64,000 nucleotides of DNA from Nostoc sp. MG11 (GCF_014904695.1 NZ_JACXXN010000020.1:1-64000), one strand, 5' to 3'; positions 17,010-28,027 are shown, counted from the first letter of the stretch. A program made the numbers and translations. Notes: generated by a model from the letters alone, not told the origin.

Positions 17010-18290
17010 TCATTGACTCTTTCTAATATGGTGAGATTTAATTTGTTCCTTGGTAGTTGTCTCAGTACAATTACTTTTGCAGGCTCCTGACGTGGTTGAT
17101 GATTTAGCTACTCGATCATCCACTTGAGCAAACGATGATTCACTAGATTTTTCTATAAAATTTTTGAATTGAGTAGGTCGGTTTGGAGGCGATGTACTAG
17201 TTTGCATAAATGTATAGATTAAAACTATTACAACTAGACTGGTGATAGTGCCAAGACCCATCCCTAACAGCAAAATAAAGTTTCTATAAGTTAGCAAATA
17301 ATTATTATCAGCGTTTTCATCTTTACTAGTAGATTGTGAAGAAGGTGGTAATTCCATAGCAGAAATTAGCGCTTGCAAAGCTTCCGCCGCAGATTGATAG
17401 CGCTGGCTATAGCGTTCACGAACCATAGTATCTAATACATCTGCAAGAGCATGACTTACCTGTGCTTTGTTCCGCCAAATAACCTCTCCAGTATTGGGAT
17501 CTTCTTGTAATTGGCTAGGCATTGAACCTGTCAAAGCTTGAATGCCAATCATACCTACTGCATAGATATCACTGCAAAGCTTTGGTTTTCCTTTAGCCTG
17601 TTCGCTGGGCATGTAGCCAGGAGTACCTACAGCAATTGTTAGACCTGCTCCCAGAGCACCGATTCTCTTGATGCTCCCAAAGTCAATTAACACAATTTTT
17701 TGATCAGAGTACCGCCGCATTAGATTTTGAGGCTTAATATCTCGATGAATGATATTGTTTTGGTGGACAAAGACTAAGACTTCCAGGATATCTTTCAATA
17801 AATTAAAGACTGTATTCTCACTAAGTGGCTGACCTGGTAAGATTTCCTGAGTCAAGTCATGACCACCAATGAATTCTTGAACTAGATAGAAATCTCCATC
17901 TTCATCAAAATGGGCAAATAGTCTAGGTATTTGGTCGTGGTCGTTGCCTAATTGATACAAAACTTCTGCCTCGCGAGCAAATAGGCTTCTAGCGATTGGT
18001 ACAACAGCAGGATTAGGATCTTTAGGATGGAAATGTTTGACGACACAATGAGGTTTCCCTGGTAAATCTAAATCAACAGCTAAATAAGTATCACCAGAGC
18101 CTCCGCTCCCCAACAATGTAACAATCTCGAAGCGGTTCCGAAGTTTTTTTCTGAGGACAGAGTGCTTATGTATGTTACGTCGTGTCCCACCTAATAACAA
18201 GTAGGTATTGCCAGATCCTCCACTCCCCAACATTGTGACAGTCTCGTAGCGATTCCGAAGTTTTTTTCTGAGGAGAGGGTACTGACGCAT
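17010..18290 (-). CDS. Membrane Ser/Thr protein kinase with duplicated glycine-rich loop
   Basis: 426 residues. The kinase domain runs from about residue 52 to 315: glycine loop LLGSGGSGDTYLA (59-71), Lys85 in VVKHF, catalytic loop HRDIKPQNLM, DFGSIKRIG and the APE-like GTPGYMPSEQ. A membrane helix follows at about 343-365, with a short basic extracytoplasmic tail. An extra copy of the N-terminal 25 residues, including a second loop MLGSGGSGNTYLL (20-32), lies before the kinase domain. The downstream gene is PstS-like. The start is ATG 18290. The kinase should be active, since every catalytic residue sits in the second, complete copy. Confidence 0.93.
   Translation of the reverse strand: MRQYPLLRKKLRNRYETVTMLGSGGSGNTYLLLGGTRRNIHKHSVLRKKLRNRFEIVTLLGSGGSGDTYLAVDLDLPGKPHCVVKHFHPKDPNPAVVPIARSLFAREAEVLYQLGNDHDQIPRLFAHFDEDGDFYLVQEFIGGHDLTQEILPGQPLSENTVFNLLKDILEVLVFVHQNNIIHRDIKPQNLMRRYSDQKIVLIDFGSIKRIGALGAGLTIAVGTPGYMPSEQAKGKPKLCSDIYAVGMIGIQALTGSMPSQLQEDPNTGEVIWRNKAQVSHALADVLDTMVRERYSQRYQSAAEALQALISAMELPPSSQSTSKDENADNNYLLTYRNFILLLGMGLGTITSLVVIVLIYTFMQTSTSPPNRPTQFKNFIEKSSESSFAQVDDRVAKSSTTSGACKSNCTETTTKEQIKSHHIRKSQ
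18081..18272. repeat. 117-bp-offset duplication inside the kinase gene
   Basis: Two segments of about 75 bases (18198-18272 and 18081-18155) encode the near-identical stretch LRKKLRNR(Y/F)E.VT.LGSG. The DNA is also close, sharing for example CCGAAGTTTTTTTCTGAGGA on the plus strand. The copies lie 117 bases apart, so the frame is preserved. Confidence 0.85.
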
Positions 18291-18709
18291 GTGGCGGATC
18301 TTAACCTGCTAAATTACTGACCAATCAGAGTTTAGTTGAAGGTACGTACGAATTACCTACCATTTGGTTTACTGAGTTCGAGGCAGCAGTTTTCCCCAGC
18401 TTCGTATTTGCTTCTAGTAGTTCTGTGGTCAGCCTTTTAATAGTTTTATTTGATACTTTTGTAAGCATCATTTCGTGGATTTTATACAATTACTTTAGCA
18501 AAAATTAGACTTTAAGTAAATTTAACATTAGTCTCAGCATATACGGAGATATAACGGGTTTTAGATACAAAAGTGCTTTCTCCAGATACCCGACTTCTTG
18601 AAGGATGCAGCTGGGAATTAGGAGGTCTGACCCCCCTAATAGAGCTGAGGTAGGCAAGTAAGAAGATACTAGAATATTATTCAAGCTATGTGTCGCTACC
18701 TGAAGTGTT
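18291..18709. other. Intergenic region upstream of the kinase gene
   Basis: 420 bases between two genes of the same strand. It should contain the promoter for the kinase/PstS-like pair. I see no gene, and only weak palindromes near 18600. Confidence 0.4.
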
Positions 18710-20441
<1,732 letters not shown>

Positions 20442-20474
20442 AACTACTGCTATCATTGTATATGCTTCGTAGTT

Positions 20475-20548
20475 GGGGCTGTAGCTCAGATGGATAGAGC
20501 GAGCGCCTCCTAAGCGCTAGGTCGTGCGTTCAAGTCGCACCAGTCCCG
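20475..20548 (+). tRNA. tRNA-Arg (anticodon CCT)
   Basis: Cloverleaf of 74 bases. The acceptor arms GGGGCTG and CAGTCCC pair with one G-U. The D-arm is GCTCAGATGGATAGAGC, the anticodon loop is CTCCTAA with stem AGCGC/GCGCT, and the T-arm contains GTTCAAGTC. The CCA end is not encoded. It reads AGG codons. Confidence 0.95.
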
Positions 20549-20778
20549 TCATTGAACCAACTAAATATATCAAGTGGTTGCATATCTTTTGCTGGATTGT
20601 CCGATAAAGGTTAGGATAATCCATCAATTAGAGGAAAAACTTCAAGCACGCTTAATCGCGCTGTAACAGGATTACCCCAATTTGGATTAGGGTATATTTT
20701 TGAGTAGTCTGCTACTCTACAATTGTTTTTCTTCTAATTAGAGAAAATTATGGACTCAGTAAACTAGGTTATCGAGCC

Positions 20779-21345
20779 TTGAATAAGCTATTGTTTACAG
20801 GTAAATCTTTTAGGTTTATAGCTCTTATCTTACCGCTAGCAATGTGGTGGGGATACAAAGAAGTACAAAACCAATTTGTACAACCGCAAGCAGTTTTAGT
20901 ATTGGGTGGTTCAACGAGGCGCTTAGAGCGAGAGAAGTTTACAGCCCAATTTGCTCGCAAGCATCCAAATATACCAATTTGGATTACTGGAGGTAGCCCA
21001 CCTAAATCTACTCAAAGAGTGTTTACTAAAGCTGGCATTGATCCCAAGCGTTTACACTTGGATTATCAAGCAGTGGATACAGTGACTAATTTTACTACGT
21101 TAGTAGATGATTTGCAAGCTCGTGGTATCAATAGCGTTTATTTGATTACTTCAGACTTTCATATGCGCCGGGCTTGTGTGATTGGCGAGATTATTTTGGG
21201 TAGTCGAGGTATTGAGTTAAAGCCAGTGCCAGTTCCTTCAGAAAAACCGCCTGAACCAATTGAAAAATCTATCCGCGATGGAGTTAGAGCCATAGTTTGG
21301 GTAGCAACTGGTTACACTGGTACTGATGAAGCTCAAAATAAATAA
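20779..21345 (+). CDS. YdcF-like (DUF218) protein
   Basis: 188 residues. A membrane segment (about 10-25) is followed by the DUF218 core: AVLVLGGSTRRLEREKF, then PIWITGGSP, the E/D-rich middle VDTVTNFTTLVDDL and YLITSDFHMRRA. The family contains YdcF, which binds S-adenosylmethionine, and SanA/ElyC-type envelope proteins; the exact job is unknown. The start is a TTG at 20779 because an in-frame TAG closes the ATG upstream. The gene is monocistronic. Confidence 0.85.
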   Translation: MNKLLFTGKSFRFIALILPLAMWWGYKEVQNQFVQPQAVLVLGGSTRRLEREKFTAQFARKHPNIPIWITGGSPPKSTQRVFTKAGIDPKRLHLDYQAVDTVTNFTTLVDDLQARGINSVYLITSDFHMRRACVIGEIILGSRGIELKPVPVPSEKPPEPIEKSIRDGVRAIVWVATGYTGTDEAQNK

Positions 21346-21683
21346 TGAATCATCTTTTTGAATTGACATGAACGCAATTTGACCCAACTCAGGCAAATTA
21401 GGAAAATTAATTCAAAAATGATGGTATTAACTAAAGTAATAACTGACACATCAAACTAGAGGTCTGAAAAAAAGACCCAAACAGCAACTCTTCACTTACA
21501 CAACATAAAAACTAATTAACAATGTTTTCTTATCTCTTCTCCTGAGTAAGTAGATGAAGTTCTAAGTGACAGTTTCTAACGCTCACAATTGTCTTTGCAT
21601 TCTCTGTAGTTTGTGGAAAAAACTACCCCAATCCCTCCACAATTTGATACCCTAGCTTAAACAGATTTGAGAAAAATTAAAGC
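21346..21683. other. Intergenic region upstream of guaB3
   Basis: 338 AT-rich bases. No gene or clear hairpin is seen. This probably holds the promoter of the guaB-family gene. Confidence 0.4.
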
Positions 21684-22847
21684 GTGGAAATTCAACTTGG
21701 GCGGGGAAAAACAGCTCGCAGAGCCTACGGAATAGATGAAATCGCTCTAGTCCCCGGTAACAGAACACTAGATCCGAGTTTGGCAGATACTAAGTGGCGT
21801 ATTGGCAGTATTGAGCGAGAAATCCCGATAATTGCCAGTGCAATGGACGGCGTAGTAGATGTTCGTATGGCCGTACGTTTGTCACAGTTAGGAGCATTGG
21901 GAGTCCTCAATTTAGAAGGCATCCAAACTCGCTATGCTGATCCAGAGCCGATTTTAGATCGAATTGCCTCCGTGGGGAAAGATGAATTTGTTGCCCTGAT
22001 GCAAGAACTCTATGCCGAACCAATCAAGCCGGAATTAATTGAACAACGGATTCAGGAAATTAAACAACAAGGTGGTATTGCAGCAGTGAGTACTACCCCA
22101 GCGGGCGCAAGCAAATATGGTGAAGTGGTGGCAAAAGCTGGGGCTGATTTATTTTTTGTGCAAGCTACGGTGGTTTCGACTGCACACCTATCGCCAGAGT
22201 CATTAGTACCGCTTGACTTGGCAGAATTTTGCCGTTCGATGCCTATCCCCGTAGTGTTGGGGAATTGTGTTACTTACGAAGTTACTTTGAATTTGTTGAA
22301 AGCTGGAGCAGCAGGGGTACTAGTGGGAATTGGCCCTGGCGCTGCTTGTACATCCCGTGGCGTGTTGGGTGTGGGTGTACCGCAGGCGAGTGCGATCGCC
22401 GATTGTGCCGCTGCACGAGATGATTACTACAAGGAGACTGGTAACTATATTCCCATCATTGCCGATGGCGGTTTAATCACTGGTGGCGACATTTGTAAGT
22501 GCATTGCTTGTGGTGCTGATGGTGTGATGATTGGTTCCCCCTTTGCTAGAGCCGCCGAAGCCCCAGGACGAGGTTATCATTGGGGTATGGCGACTCCCAG
22601 CCCTGTGTTGCCCCGTGGTACTCGCATTCGTGTTGCTACAACTGGTAGCCTAGAGCAAATACTCATCGGCCCAGCAGGACTAGATGATGGCACTCATAAT
22701 CTTGTCGGAGCCTTAAAGACAAGTATGGGAACATTGGGAGCCAAAAACATTAAAGAAATGCAGCAAGTAGAAGTTGTAATTGCTCCTTCACTGTTAACCG
22801 AAGGTAAAGTCTACCAAAAAGCTCAACAATTAGGCATGGGTAAATAA
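21684..22847 (+). CDS. guaB3: GuaB3 family IMP dehydrogenase-related protein
   Basis: 387 residues, TIM-barrel type. It lacks the CBS pair of classical GuaB and has the catalytic cysteine loop as GPGAACTSRG, preceded by GAAGVLVGIGPG and followed by ADGGLITGGDI and DGVMIGSPFARA. This matches the GuaB3 branch of the IMP dehydrogenase/GMP reductase family in cyanobacteria and actinobacteria. It is thought to oxidise IMP to XMP in purine synthesis. The start is GTG 21684. Yfr1 and trxA follow, the same order seen in other cyanobacteria. Confidence 0.92.
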   Translation: MEIQLGRGKTARRAYGIDEIALVPGNRTLDPSLADTKWRIGSIEREIPIIASAMDGVVDVRMAVRLSQLGALGVLNLEGIQTRYADPEPILDRIASVGKDEFVALMQELYAEPIKPELIEQRIQEIKQQGGIAAVSTTPAGASKYGEVVAKAGADLFFVQATVVSTAHLSPESLVPLDLAEFCRSMPIPVVLGNCVTYEVTLNLLKAGAAGVLVGIGPGAACTSRGVLGVGVPQASAIADCAAARDDYYKETGNYIPIIADGGLITGGDICKCIACGADGVMIGSPFARAAEAPGRGYHWGMATPSPVLPRGTRIRVATTGSLEQILIGPAGLDDGTHNLVGALKTSMGTLGAKNIKEMQQVEVVIAPSLLTEGKVYQKAQQLGMGK

Positions 22848-22979
22848 ATAGAGGGAATAGGTAATAGGGAATAGTAAAAAATAACAGACAATGCCCAATA
22901 CCCCATGCCCACTTCTTAATTCTTTAAGAAATTTTTCCAGCCATCTTAAACAATTACTGGAAAAATCCCATATCTAGCC

Positions 22980-22985
22980 TACAAT
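22980..22985 (+). promoter_or_regulatory. -10 box of the Yfr1 promoter
   Basis: TACAAT lies six bases before the inferred Yfr1 start and is a near-consensus -10 element. No convincing -35 was found. Confidence 0.5.
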
Positions 22986-22991
22986 AGAAAT

Positions 22992-23060
22992 AGCGGAGAC
23001 GCATGTTTCCGTTCACTCCTCACACCACACTCCGCCCGGACTACTGTTCGGGCGGTTCCT
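22992..23060 (+). ncRNA. yfr1: Yfr1 small regulatory RNA
   Basis: The unpaired core ACTCCTCACACCAC at 23014-23027 is the conserved signature of Yfr1. It sits between a 5' hairpin (CGGAGA against TTTCCG) and a strong 3' hairpin (CCGCCCG at 23032-23038 against CGGGCGG at 23049-23055) that ends in TTCCTT. Yfr1 is a cyanobacterial sRNA about 55-70 bases long, found near trxA or guaB, which uses its CU-rich loop to pair with the 5' ends of mRNAs, including those of outer-membrane porins. Coordinates are approximate by a few bases. Confidence 0.88.
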
Positions 23061-23180
23061 TATGTTTATGAATAAATTCTAGAGCTTCTTTGTAAATGTA
23101 TATCCTTTACTCCCAAGCAACTGTTTTTGCTATGGTAGAATTTTCACGAAGCTCAGATATAATTGGCGAAGGTTTTAGGC

Positions 23181-23504
23181 ATGTCAGCAGCCGCACAAGT
23201 TACAGACTCTACTTTTAAGCAAGAAGTACTCGACAGCGATGTACCCGTATTAGTTGACTTTTGGGCCCCCTGGTGCGGCCCTTGCCGGATGGTAGCTCCT
23301 GTTGTCGATGAAATCTCTTCTCAGTATGAAGGTCAACTAAAGGTCGTGAAAGTCAACACTGACGAGAATCCTCAAGTTGCCAGTCAGTATGGTATCCGTA
23401 GTATTCCCACATTAATGATTTTTAAAGGGGGGCAAAAAGTAGATATGGTGGTCGGCGCCGTACCTAAAACTACACTAGCTAGTACTTTGGAAAAGTATCT
23501 TTGA
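23181..23504 (+). CDS. trxA: Thioredoxin
   Basis: 107 residues from ATG 23181, which follows a GAAGG site; the longer frame from 23163 is a TTG start and unlikely. Active site [10 protein letters not shown], cis-Pro region [12 protein letters not shown] and [16 protein letters not shown] are all as expected for thioredoxin m-type/TrxA. It reduces disulfides in the cytosol and is fed by ferredoxin- or NADPH-dependent reductases. A hairpin terminator follows at 23581. Confidence 0.97.
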   Translation: MSAAAQVTDSTFKQEVLDSDVPVLVDFWAPWCGPCRMVAPVVDEISSQYEGQLKVVKVNTDENPQVASQYGIRSIPTLMIFKGGQKVDMVVGAVPKTTLASTLEKYL

Positions 23505-23580
23505 AACTCAATCGGCAACAAAATTCTTTTGAGTTGTTCATTTGCTTTAGCTTTAGGTGAATATTTGTAAATATGTTTTA

Positions 23581-23601
23581 GAGACGCGAACTTCGCGTCT
23601 C
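23581..23601 (+). terminator. Hairpin terminator after trxA
   Basis: GAGACGCGA (23581-23589) pairs with TCGCGTCTC (23593-23601) around a three-base loop; an AT-rich stretch with ACTTTTTAC follows. The same GACGCG hairpin type recurs at 51757. Confidence 0.65.
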
Positions 23602-23911
23602 CATAAAACTTTTTACTTCAAATAGTAAGAAAACTATTACTAAACCTGTACTCAGGTTAGTGATGATATGAATTGTGAGACAAAAACTAGATGTTCTCAC
23701 AAATTTTTTATGCGTAGCAAGAATAACCAAGAGGACAGTTGAGTTTTGTGAAGATGATAGAACTAAGTACCATATATTTGCCCTGCAACTATACTCCTAA
23801 TCAGGTTCAAGATACTATTGTGGGTTTGGTTTTAACTATCAGGACAATTATTAATTTACCCGTTCATCAGTTGTCTCAAGACATTTTCATTCATTCATAG
23901 CGTGTGGCAGC

Positions 23912-24018
23912 ATCCTCAGTGCGGCTGCTTATAAACGGGATAGCAACCTAGATAGTTAAATTGAAATAGAATTTAGATTAAAATCCTCAGTGCGGCTGCT
24001 TATAAACGGGATAGCAAC
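23912..24018. CRISPR. Orphan CRISPR-like locus: two 36-bp repeats, one 35-bp spacer
   Basis: Two identical 36-base direct repeats (23912-23947 and 23983-24018) begin ATCCTCAGTGCGGCTGCTTA and end GGGATAGCAAC. They flank a 35-base unique AT-rich sequence (23948-23982). Repeat and spacer sizes fit a CRISPR array, and the GGGATAGCAAC end resembles the GGGATTGAAAC handle of known repeats, suggesting plus-strand transcription. There are no cas genes in the window and only one spacer, so it may be a solitary or decayed array, or another direct repeat. Confidence 0.55.
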
Positions 24019-24189
24019 AACGTTTTAGTTGTTAATAAACCCCATGCAACTTGAAGATTGTTAGTCATAATAATACAGTTATTTATAATTTTCCGAGTAA
24101 GTCTATTTATTCGACTCTAGCTAACTTTTCTTTATAGACAATATTTTCACTGCCCTGAGTTTAACCCAGAGCAGTTTAGATTTGTCTTT

Positions 24190-25644
24190 TTAATTAGAAG
24201 GTCGGAACTCAGCTTTGATATTCTCGGCAATTGAAGTAGCTTCACGGCGAATACGTTCCGGGTCAACCGTGAGCATCTCGCGTTTATGCATTAGAACTCG
24301 CCCATTAACAATGACTGTATCAACATCTTGAGCATCGGCTGCATAAACCAAATGCGAAATGACATCGTAAAGCGGGAGCATATGAGGTTCTTCGAGATGG
24401 ACTTGAATTAGGTCTGCCTGAAGTCCCACCTTTATTGCGCCGATTTTATCTGATAGACCAAGTGCTTCTGCGCCGCCAAGTGTTGCCATACGCAAAACTA
24501 TCTTAGCAGGGACAGCAGTGGGGTCAAGGGTTGTGCCTTTATGGATGAGAGCAGTCAGACGGATTGCGTTCCACATATCAAGAACATTGTTCGATGCAGC
24601 TCCATCTGTACCCAAACCGACCTTAATTCCCGCTTTCAGCATCGCCGGAACTGGTGCAAAGCCAGAAGCCAACTTCAAATTTGAGTCAGGATTGTGGATC
24701 ACACCAACACCGCGTTTCGCCAAAAGTTCAATTTCACTAGGGTTAGGCCAGACAACGTGCGCGGCAAAAACTCGCGGGTCTAGGAAGCCGAGATTTTCCA
24801 GGTGTTGTACCGGGGTTGCGTTATAACGCTGCTGGATGTCTTTAACTTCGGTTTGTGTCTCTGCTAGGTGAATCGTAAGTGGCACATCATAATGGCGTGC
24901 AGCCCGAATAGCTTGGACAAGATGCTCTGGTGAAACGGTGTAGGGAGCGTGTGGAGCAATGGCTGGTGTAATACGCGGGTTCTTATCCTTCCAGCGTTTG
25001 ACAAAATCCACTGATGCGGCAAATGCATCATCCCATCCTTTGAAACCAGGACTGGGAAAATCTATTGATGACCCTGTAATAATAGCCCGCAAGCCACATT
25101 CATCAACCACTTTGGCAGCGACATCTGATTTGAAATACATATCAACAAACGTCGTTGTACCACCGCGTATCATCTCCCAGCAAGCAAGCTGCTCACCAAC
25201 ACGGACAAAATTTTCATCAACGAACTTTGCTTCTGCTGGAAAGATATAATTTTGCAGCCAATCTTCTAGCGCTAAGTCATCTGCAAGACCGCGAAACAGA
25301 ACCATTGCCGAGTGAGAGTGACCATTGATAAGACCTGGCATCAGCACCATATCTTTACCTGGCAATGTTCTGTTAGCTCTGTAAGATGCCATGATTTTGT
25401 CTTGTGTATCCACCGCAACAATTTTGCCATCCTTAATAGCGATCGCGCCATTAGCGATAACAGGTTGTGCTTCGTTCATAGTCACGACGAAATCACTGCT
25501 GACTATTAGTTGTACGTTCTGCTTTCCTTGAATGCCTAGATTGTAGTTACTTTGAGCAATAACTATCTGACCAAAAAAGACAACAAACATCGTACAAACG
25601 AAAAAAACTAACAGCCTATAATATTTTGTTAGCTGGCGTTTCAC
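24190..25644 (-). CDS. Exported amidohydrolase, MtaD/TRZ-ATZ type
   Basis: 484 residues. The metal-dependent hydrolase fold is clear: MPGLINGHSHSAMVLFRGL (metal HxH), the EMIRGGTTTFVDMY region, APHAPYTVSPE, LTIHLAETQTEV, and the GLGTDGAASNN metal aspartate. These are shared with 5-methylthioadenosine/S-adenosylhomocysteine deaminase and chlorohydrolases. Unusually, an N-terminal signal-like helix (LLVFFVCTMFVVFFGQIVIA, about 11-30) precedes the enzyme, so it probably works in the periplasm. The substrate is not certain. The start is ATG 25644. It lies beside a PEP-CTERM gene, but these are not obviously linked. Confidence 0.88.
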   Translation of the reverse strand: MKRQLTKYYRLLVFFVCTMFVVFFGQIVIAQSNYNLGIQGKQNVQLIVSSDFVVTMNEAQPVIANGAIAIKDGKIVAVDTQDKIMASYRANRTLPGKDMVLMPGLINGHSHSAMVLFRGLADDLALEDWLQNYIFPAEAKFVDENFVRVGEQLACWEMIRGGTTTFVDMYFKSDVAAKVVDECGLRAIITGSSIDFPSPGFKGWDDAFAASVDFVKRWKDKNPRITPAIAPHAPYTVSPEHLVQAIRAARHYDVPLTIHLAETQTEVKDIQQRYNATPVQHLENLGFLDPRVFAAHVVWPNPSEIELLAKRGVGVIHNPDSNLKLASGFAPVPAMLKAGIKVGLGTDGAASNNVLDMWNAIRLTALIHKGTTLDPTAVPAKIVLRMATLGGAEALGLSDKIGAIKVGLQADLIQVHLEEPHMLPLYDVISHLVYAADAQDVDTVIVNGRVLMHKREMLTVDPERIRREATSIAENIKAEFRPSN

Positions 25645-25837
25645 ATTATTATCCTTGACGAGATTTTTACTTGTAGCTTTATTATTCGTTTAATTGCTAC
25701 CAATTCCACAATTTTTAATTGTGGCTTATTCTTTCTGAACTCAGATAATTAATCAAAAGTTGATACTTTTGATTAGCTCAGGATAGATATAAATAGTTGA
25801 TCTTAATTGGCAGCTATGTTTGTAATCAGCCTAGTGA

Positions 25838-26398
25838 TTAAACTTTGGTTTGAGCATTAACTTGCTTACGCTTTATTAACCAGCCAATACCGCCAGCAAC
25901 TACTGTCCCACCCGTTGTAAGCGGTTCTGGAACTGGGGTTGTACTTGTCACATTAATCAAGCCATTATTTTGATCTATTGTTCCCTTGGTAGGATTTCTC
26001 AAACTAAGGCTTGAACCAACATTTCCGAACAGATAATAGTCTGTATTTTGGGCCTTATCCTGACCTACATCAAAAAAACCAAATAAATACTTAGTAGTAG
26101 TATCGTAGCTGAAGTCCAAAAAATCATAAGTAATACTCCCATTGATAATCGGAGCAAAACTATTTAATAATTTTTTACTTGGTTCAAAGAAATCAACTTT
26201 AATCGACTGAAGTTTTGATTCATCAATAGTTGCATAATCTTGAGTTTCATCGTAGGCAAACGTGCCTCTAGCTGAATACCCAGTATCACCAGTCCAGTCA
26301 AAGTTGAGTGTAACTGCTCCTGCTGGAACAGCTTCTAGTACACCCAAACTCATCGATACCGCAGCAATAGCGATACTTAGCTTTTGAGTTAATTTCAT
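25838..26398 (-). CDS. PEP-CTERM sorting-domain protein
   Basis: 186 residues. A signal peptide (about 1-28) and a beta-rich central domain lead to PVPEPLTTGGTVVAGGIGWL followed by KRK, the PEP-CTERM pattern of proline-glutamate-proline, one hydrophobic helix and a basic end. Such proteins are exported and trimmed by exosortase. The central part is a cyanobacterial PEP-CTERM-type beta-sandwich with no named function. The start at ATG 26398 gives a normal signal peptide. Confidence 0.85.
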   Translation of the reverse strand: MKLTQKLSIAIAAVSMSLGVLEAVPAGAVTLNFDWTGDTGYSARGTFAYDETQDYATIDESKLQSIKVDFFEPSKKLLNSFAPIINGSITYDFLDFSYDTTTKYLFGFFDVGQDKAQNTDYYLFGNVGSSLSLRNPTKGTIDQNNGLINVTSTTPVPEPLTTGGTVVAGGIGWLIKRKQVNAQTKV

Positions 26399-26820
26399 CA
26401 GAAGAGTTGTTCCAATTTTAATTGGATAATGAAGTGTGTTAACTCGGACGTCAACGATTAACAGATTACTACACCAACTCTCATTTGAAAAATTATTAGA
26501 TGAGTTTATTTAACCTTTCTTATTACTCTGAAGAAATAATAATCGCAACTAAATTCTGAGATTTTTATCTAATTAAGGTTTAAGGTTTTATTGTTTAACA
26601 GTAAGTAAAATTTTTAATCAAAAACTGAAAAGCGAATGCTCGCTGGAATTTATAACTACGAACTTCAGAAGGCGTAAATTTTTCCTCGATTTAGTCAGCC
26701 CTTAATATTACCATAAATTTTTTTTTGCAATATGTCTAATAAAAAATTTTGATATTTAAATTTTTGAAATGCGATCGCGCCCTCAAAATTTGGCAACGCG
26801 ATCACAAAATTGTACATTTC
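26399..26820. other. AT-rich intergenic region
   Basis: 422 bases with no gene. It carries AT-rich stretches and a HIP1-like site GCGATCGC at 26772-26779. Confidence 0.45.
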
Positions 26821-27774
26821 CTAACCAATAAAATGCAGTTGATTAATCACTGCACTAATTAGATGATGAGTAATAGGAAGACTATCCACTACCATACCTA
26901 GGCACAACAGCATCATGTAGGAAATGGAATAGAGAAACAACTCTTTAGCGACAGTGCGATCCTCTGGATTCTGCAACAACTGCCAAGATTTGTAGATAAA
27001 TAATCCTCCCAGACTTAGGGCGATCGCAGCATAGAGAATTCCACTTGCCCCCAAGGGATAAACTAACAACAGCGTTGCAGCTACCGTGACCAAGGTGTAA
27101 TACCAAATCTGCCGTACTGTTGCCGTATCGCCTACAACCACTGGTAGCATTGGTATCCCAACTTTTGCGTAGTCGTCCCGGATCATCAAAGCTAGCGCCC
27201 AGAAGTGGGGCGGTGTCCATAAAAAGACAATCGCAAAAATTAACCATGCTGACCAGCTTAAAGTGCCTGTGACAGCAGCCCATCCGACTAATGCCGGAAT
27301 TGCTCCAGCTGCTCCACCGACAACGATATTCTGGGTACTGTGGCGTTTTAGCCAGTGGGTATAGACCAAAATATAAAAGACGATGCCAGAGAATGCTAGC
27401 AGGGCGGCTAAGAGGTTGGCAAACACTGCTAGTAGTGTGAAGGAAATCGTAGCCAGTGCGATCGCAAAAATTAGAGCATCACGTGGCTGTACCTTACCGG
27501 AAGGCAGAGGACGATGGCGCGTTCGCTCCATTTCATAATCAATATCCCGGTCATAGATACAGTTAATCGTCTGGGCGCTTGCAGCAGCCAAAGTGCCACC
27601 AGTCAGAGTTACTAGCAACAACAATGGGTCTACTTCTCCCTTAGCAGCAATCCACATACTCCCAGCAGTAGTAATCAAAAGCAACGGGATAATCCGAGGC
27701 TTTGTTAACTGGTAGTAGCTTTGAATTACTTGTAGAAAGGTTCCGTGGTGGCGAGAGACATTAGTCTCAATCAT
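26821..27774 (-). CDS. ctaB: Protoheme IX farnesyltransferase (heme O synthase)
   Basis: 317 residues with about nine membrane helices of the UbiA prenyltransferase family. The two aspartate-rich motifs are seen as [20 protein letters not shown] and, later, [16 protein letters not shown]. It adds a farnesyl chain to protoheme to make heme O for cytochrome oxidase. It lies 269 bases downstream of ctaA on the same strand and divergent from coxBAC, the natural user. The start is ATG 27774. Confidence 0.96.
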   Translation of the reverse strand: MIETNVSRHHGTFLQVIQSYYQLTKPRIIPLLLITTAGSMWIAAKGEVDPLLLLVTLTGGTLAAASAQTINCIYDRDIDYEMERTRHRPLPSGKVQPRDALIFAIALATISFTLLAVFANLLAALLAFSGIVFYILVYTHWLKRHSTQNIVVGGAAGAIPALVGWAAVTGTLSWSAWLIFAIVFLWTPPHFWALALMIRDDYAKVGIPMLPVVVGDTATVRQIWYYTLVTVAATLLLVYPLGASGILYAAIALSLGGLFIYKSWQLLQNPEDRTVAKELFLYSISYMMLLCLGMVVDSLPITHHLISAVINQLHFIG

Positions 27775-27917
27775 GTTGGCTCTAGTCCTTATTTTTCAAC
27801 AACTTATATGCAGCCCCCGCTCAAGCTGGCTCTTTGAGTCAAACGAAAACTATAGATTTTCCACATCTGCGTGGGTCGCAATACTCGCCGTTGCAGCTTC
27901 CATCATTAATTAGTGCT

Positions 27918-27956
27918 GAGTTCTGAAGCGCGGTAGCGGGGCGTTTAGCCCGTGCT
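27918..27956. repeat. Dispersed 39-bp repeat, copy 2
   Basis: Identical to 14668-14706 (starts GAGTTCTGAAGCGCGGTAGC). Located between ctaA and ctaB, followed by pyrimidine-rich heptamer-like sequence. Confidence 0.8.
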
Positions 27957-28027
27957 AAGTGGAGAGTCAGTATTTATTCTCCCCCTGCTCCCCTACTCTC
28001 CCTACTCCCTCATCTCCCCCATTTCCT

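Larger units (their letters stand above)
22848..23180. other. guaB3-trxA spacer with Yfr1
   Basis: This 333-base spacer contains heptamer-like repeats (GGGAATAGGTAATAGGGAATAG) right after guaB3, then the Yfr1 gene (22992-23060) and the trxA promoter and leader. Confidence 0.6.
23505..24189. other. 685-bp intergenic region with terminator and CRISPR-like locus
   Basis: It contains the trxA terminator (23581-23601) and the repeat-spacer-repeat at 23912-24018. A frame of about 50 codons (GTG 23749 to TAG 23899) just upstream of the repeats matches nothing I recognise, and I do not call it. Confidence 0.5.

Noticed and set aside
23749-23901. Frame of about 50 codons just before the CRISPR-like repeats
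   Set aside because: No recognisable family, poor ribosome site spacing; not enough to call.
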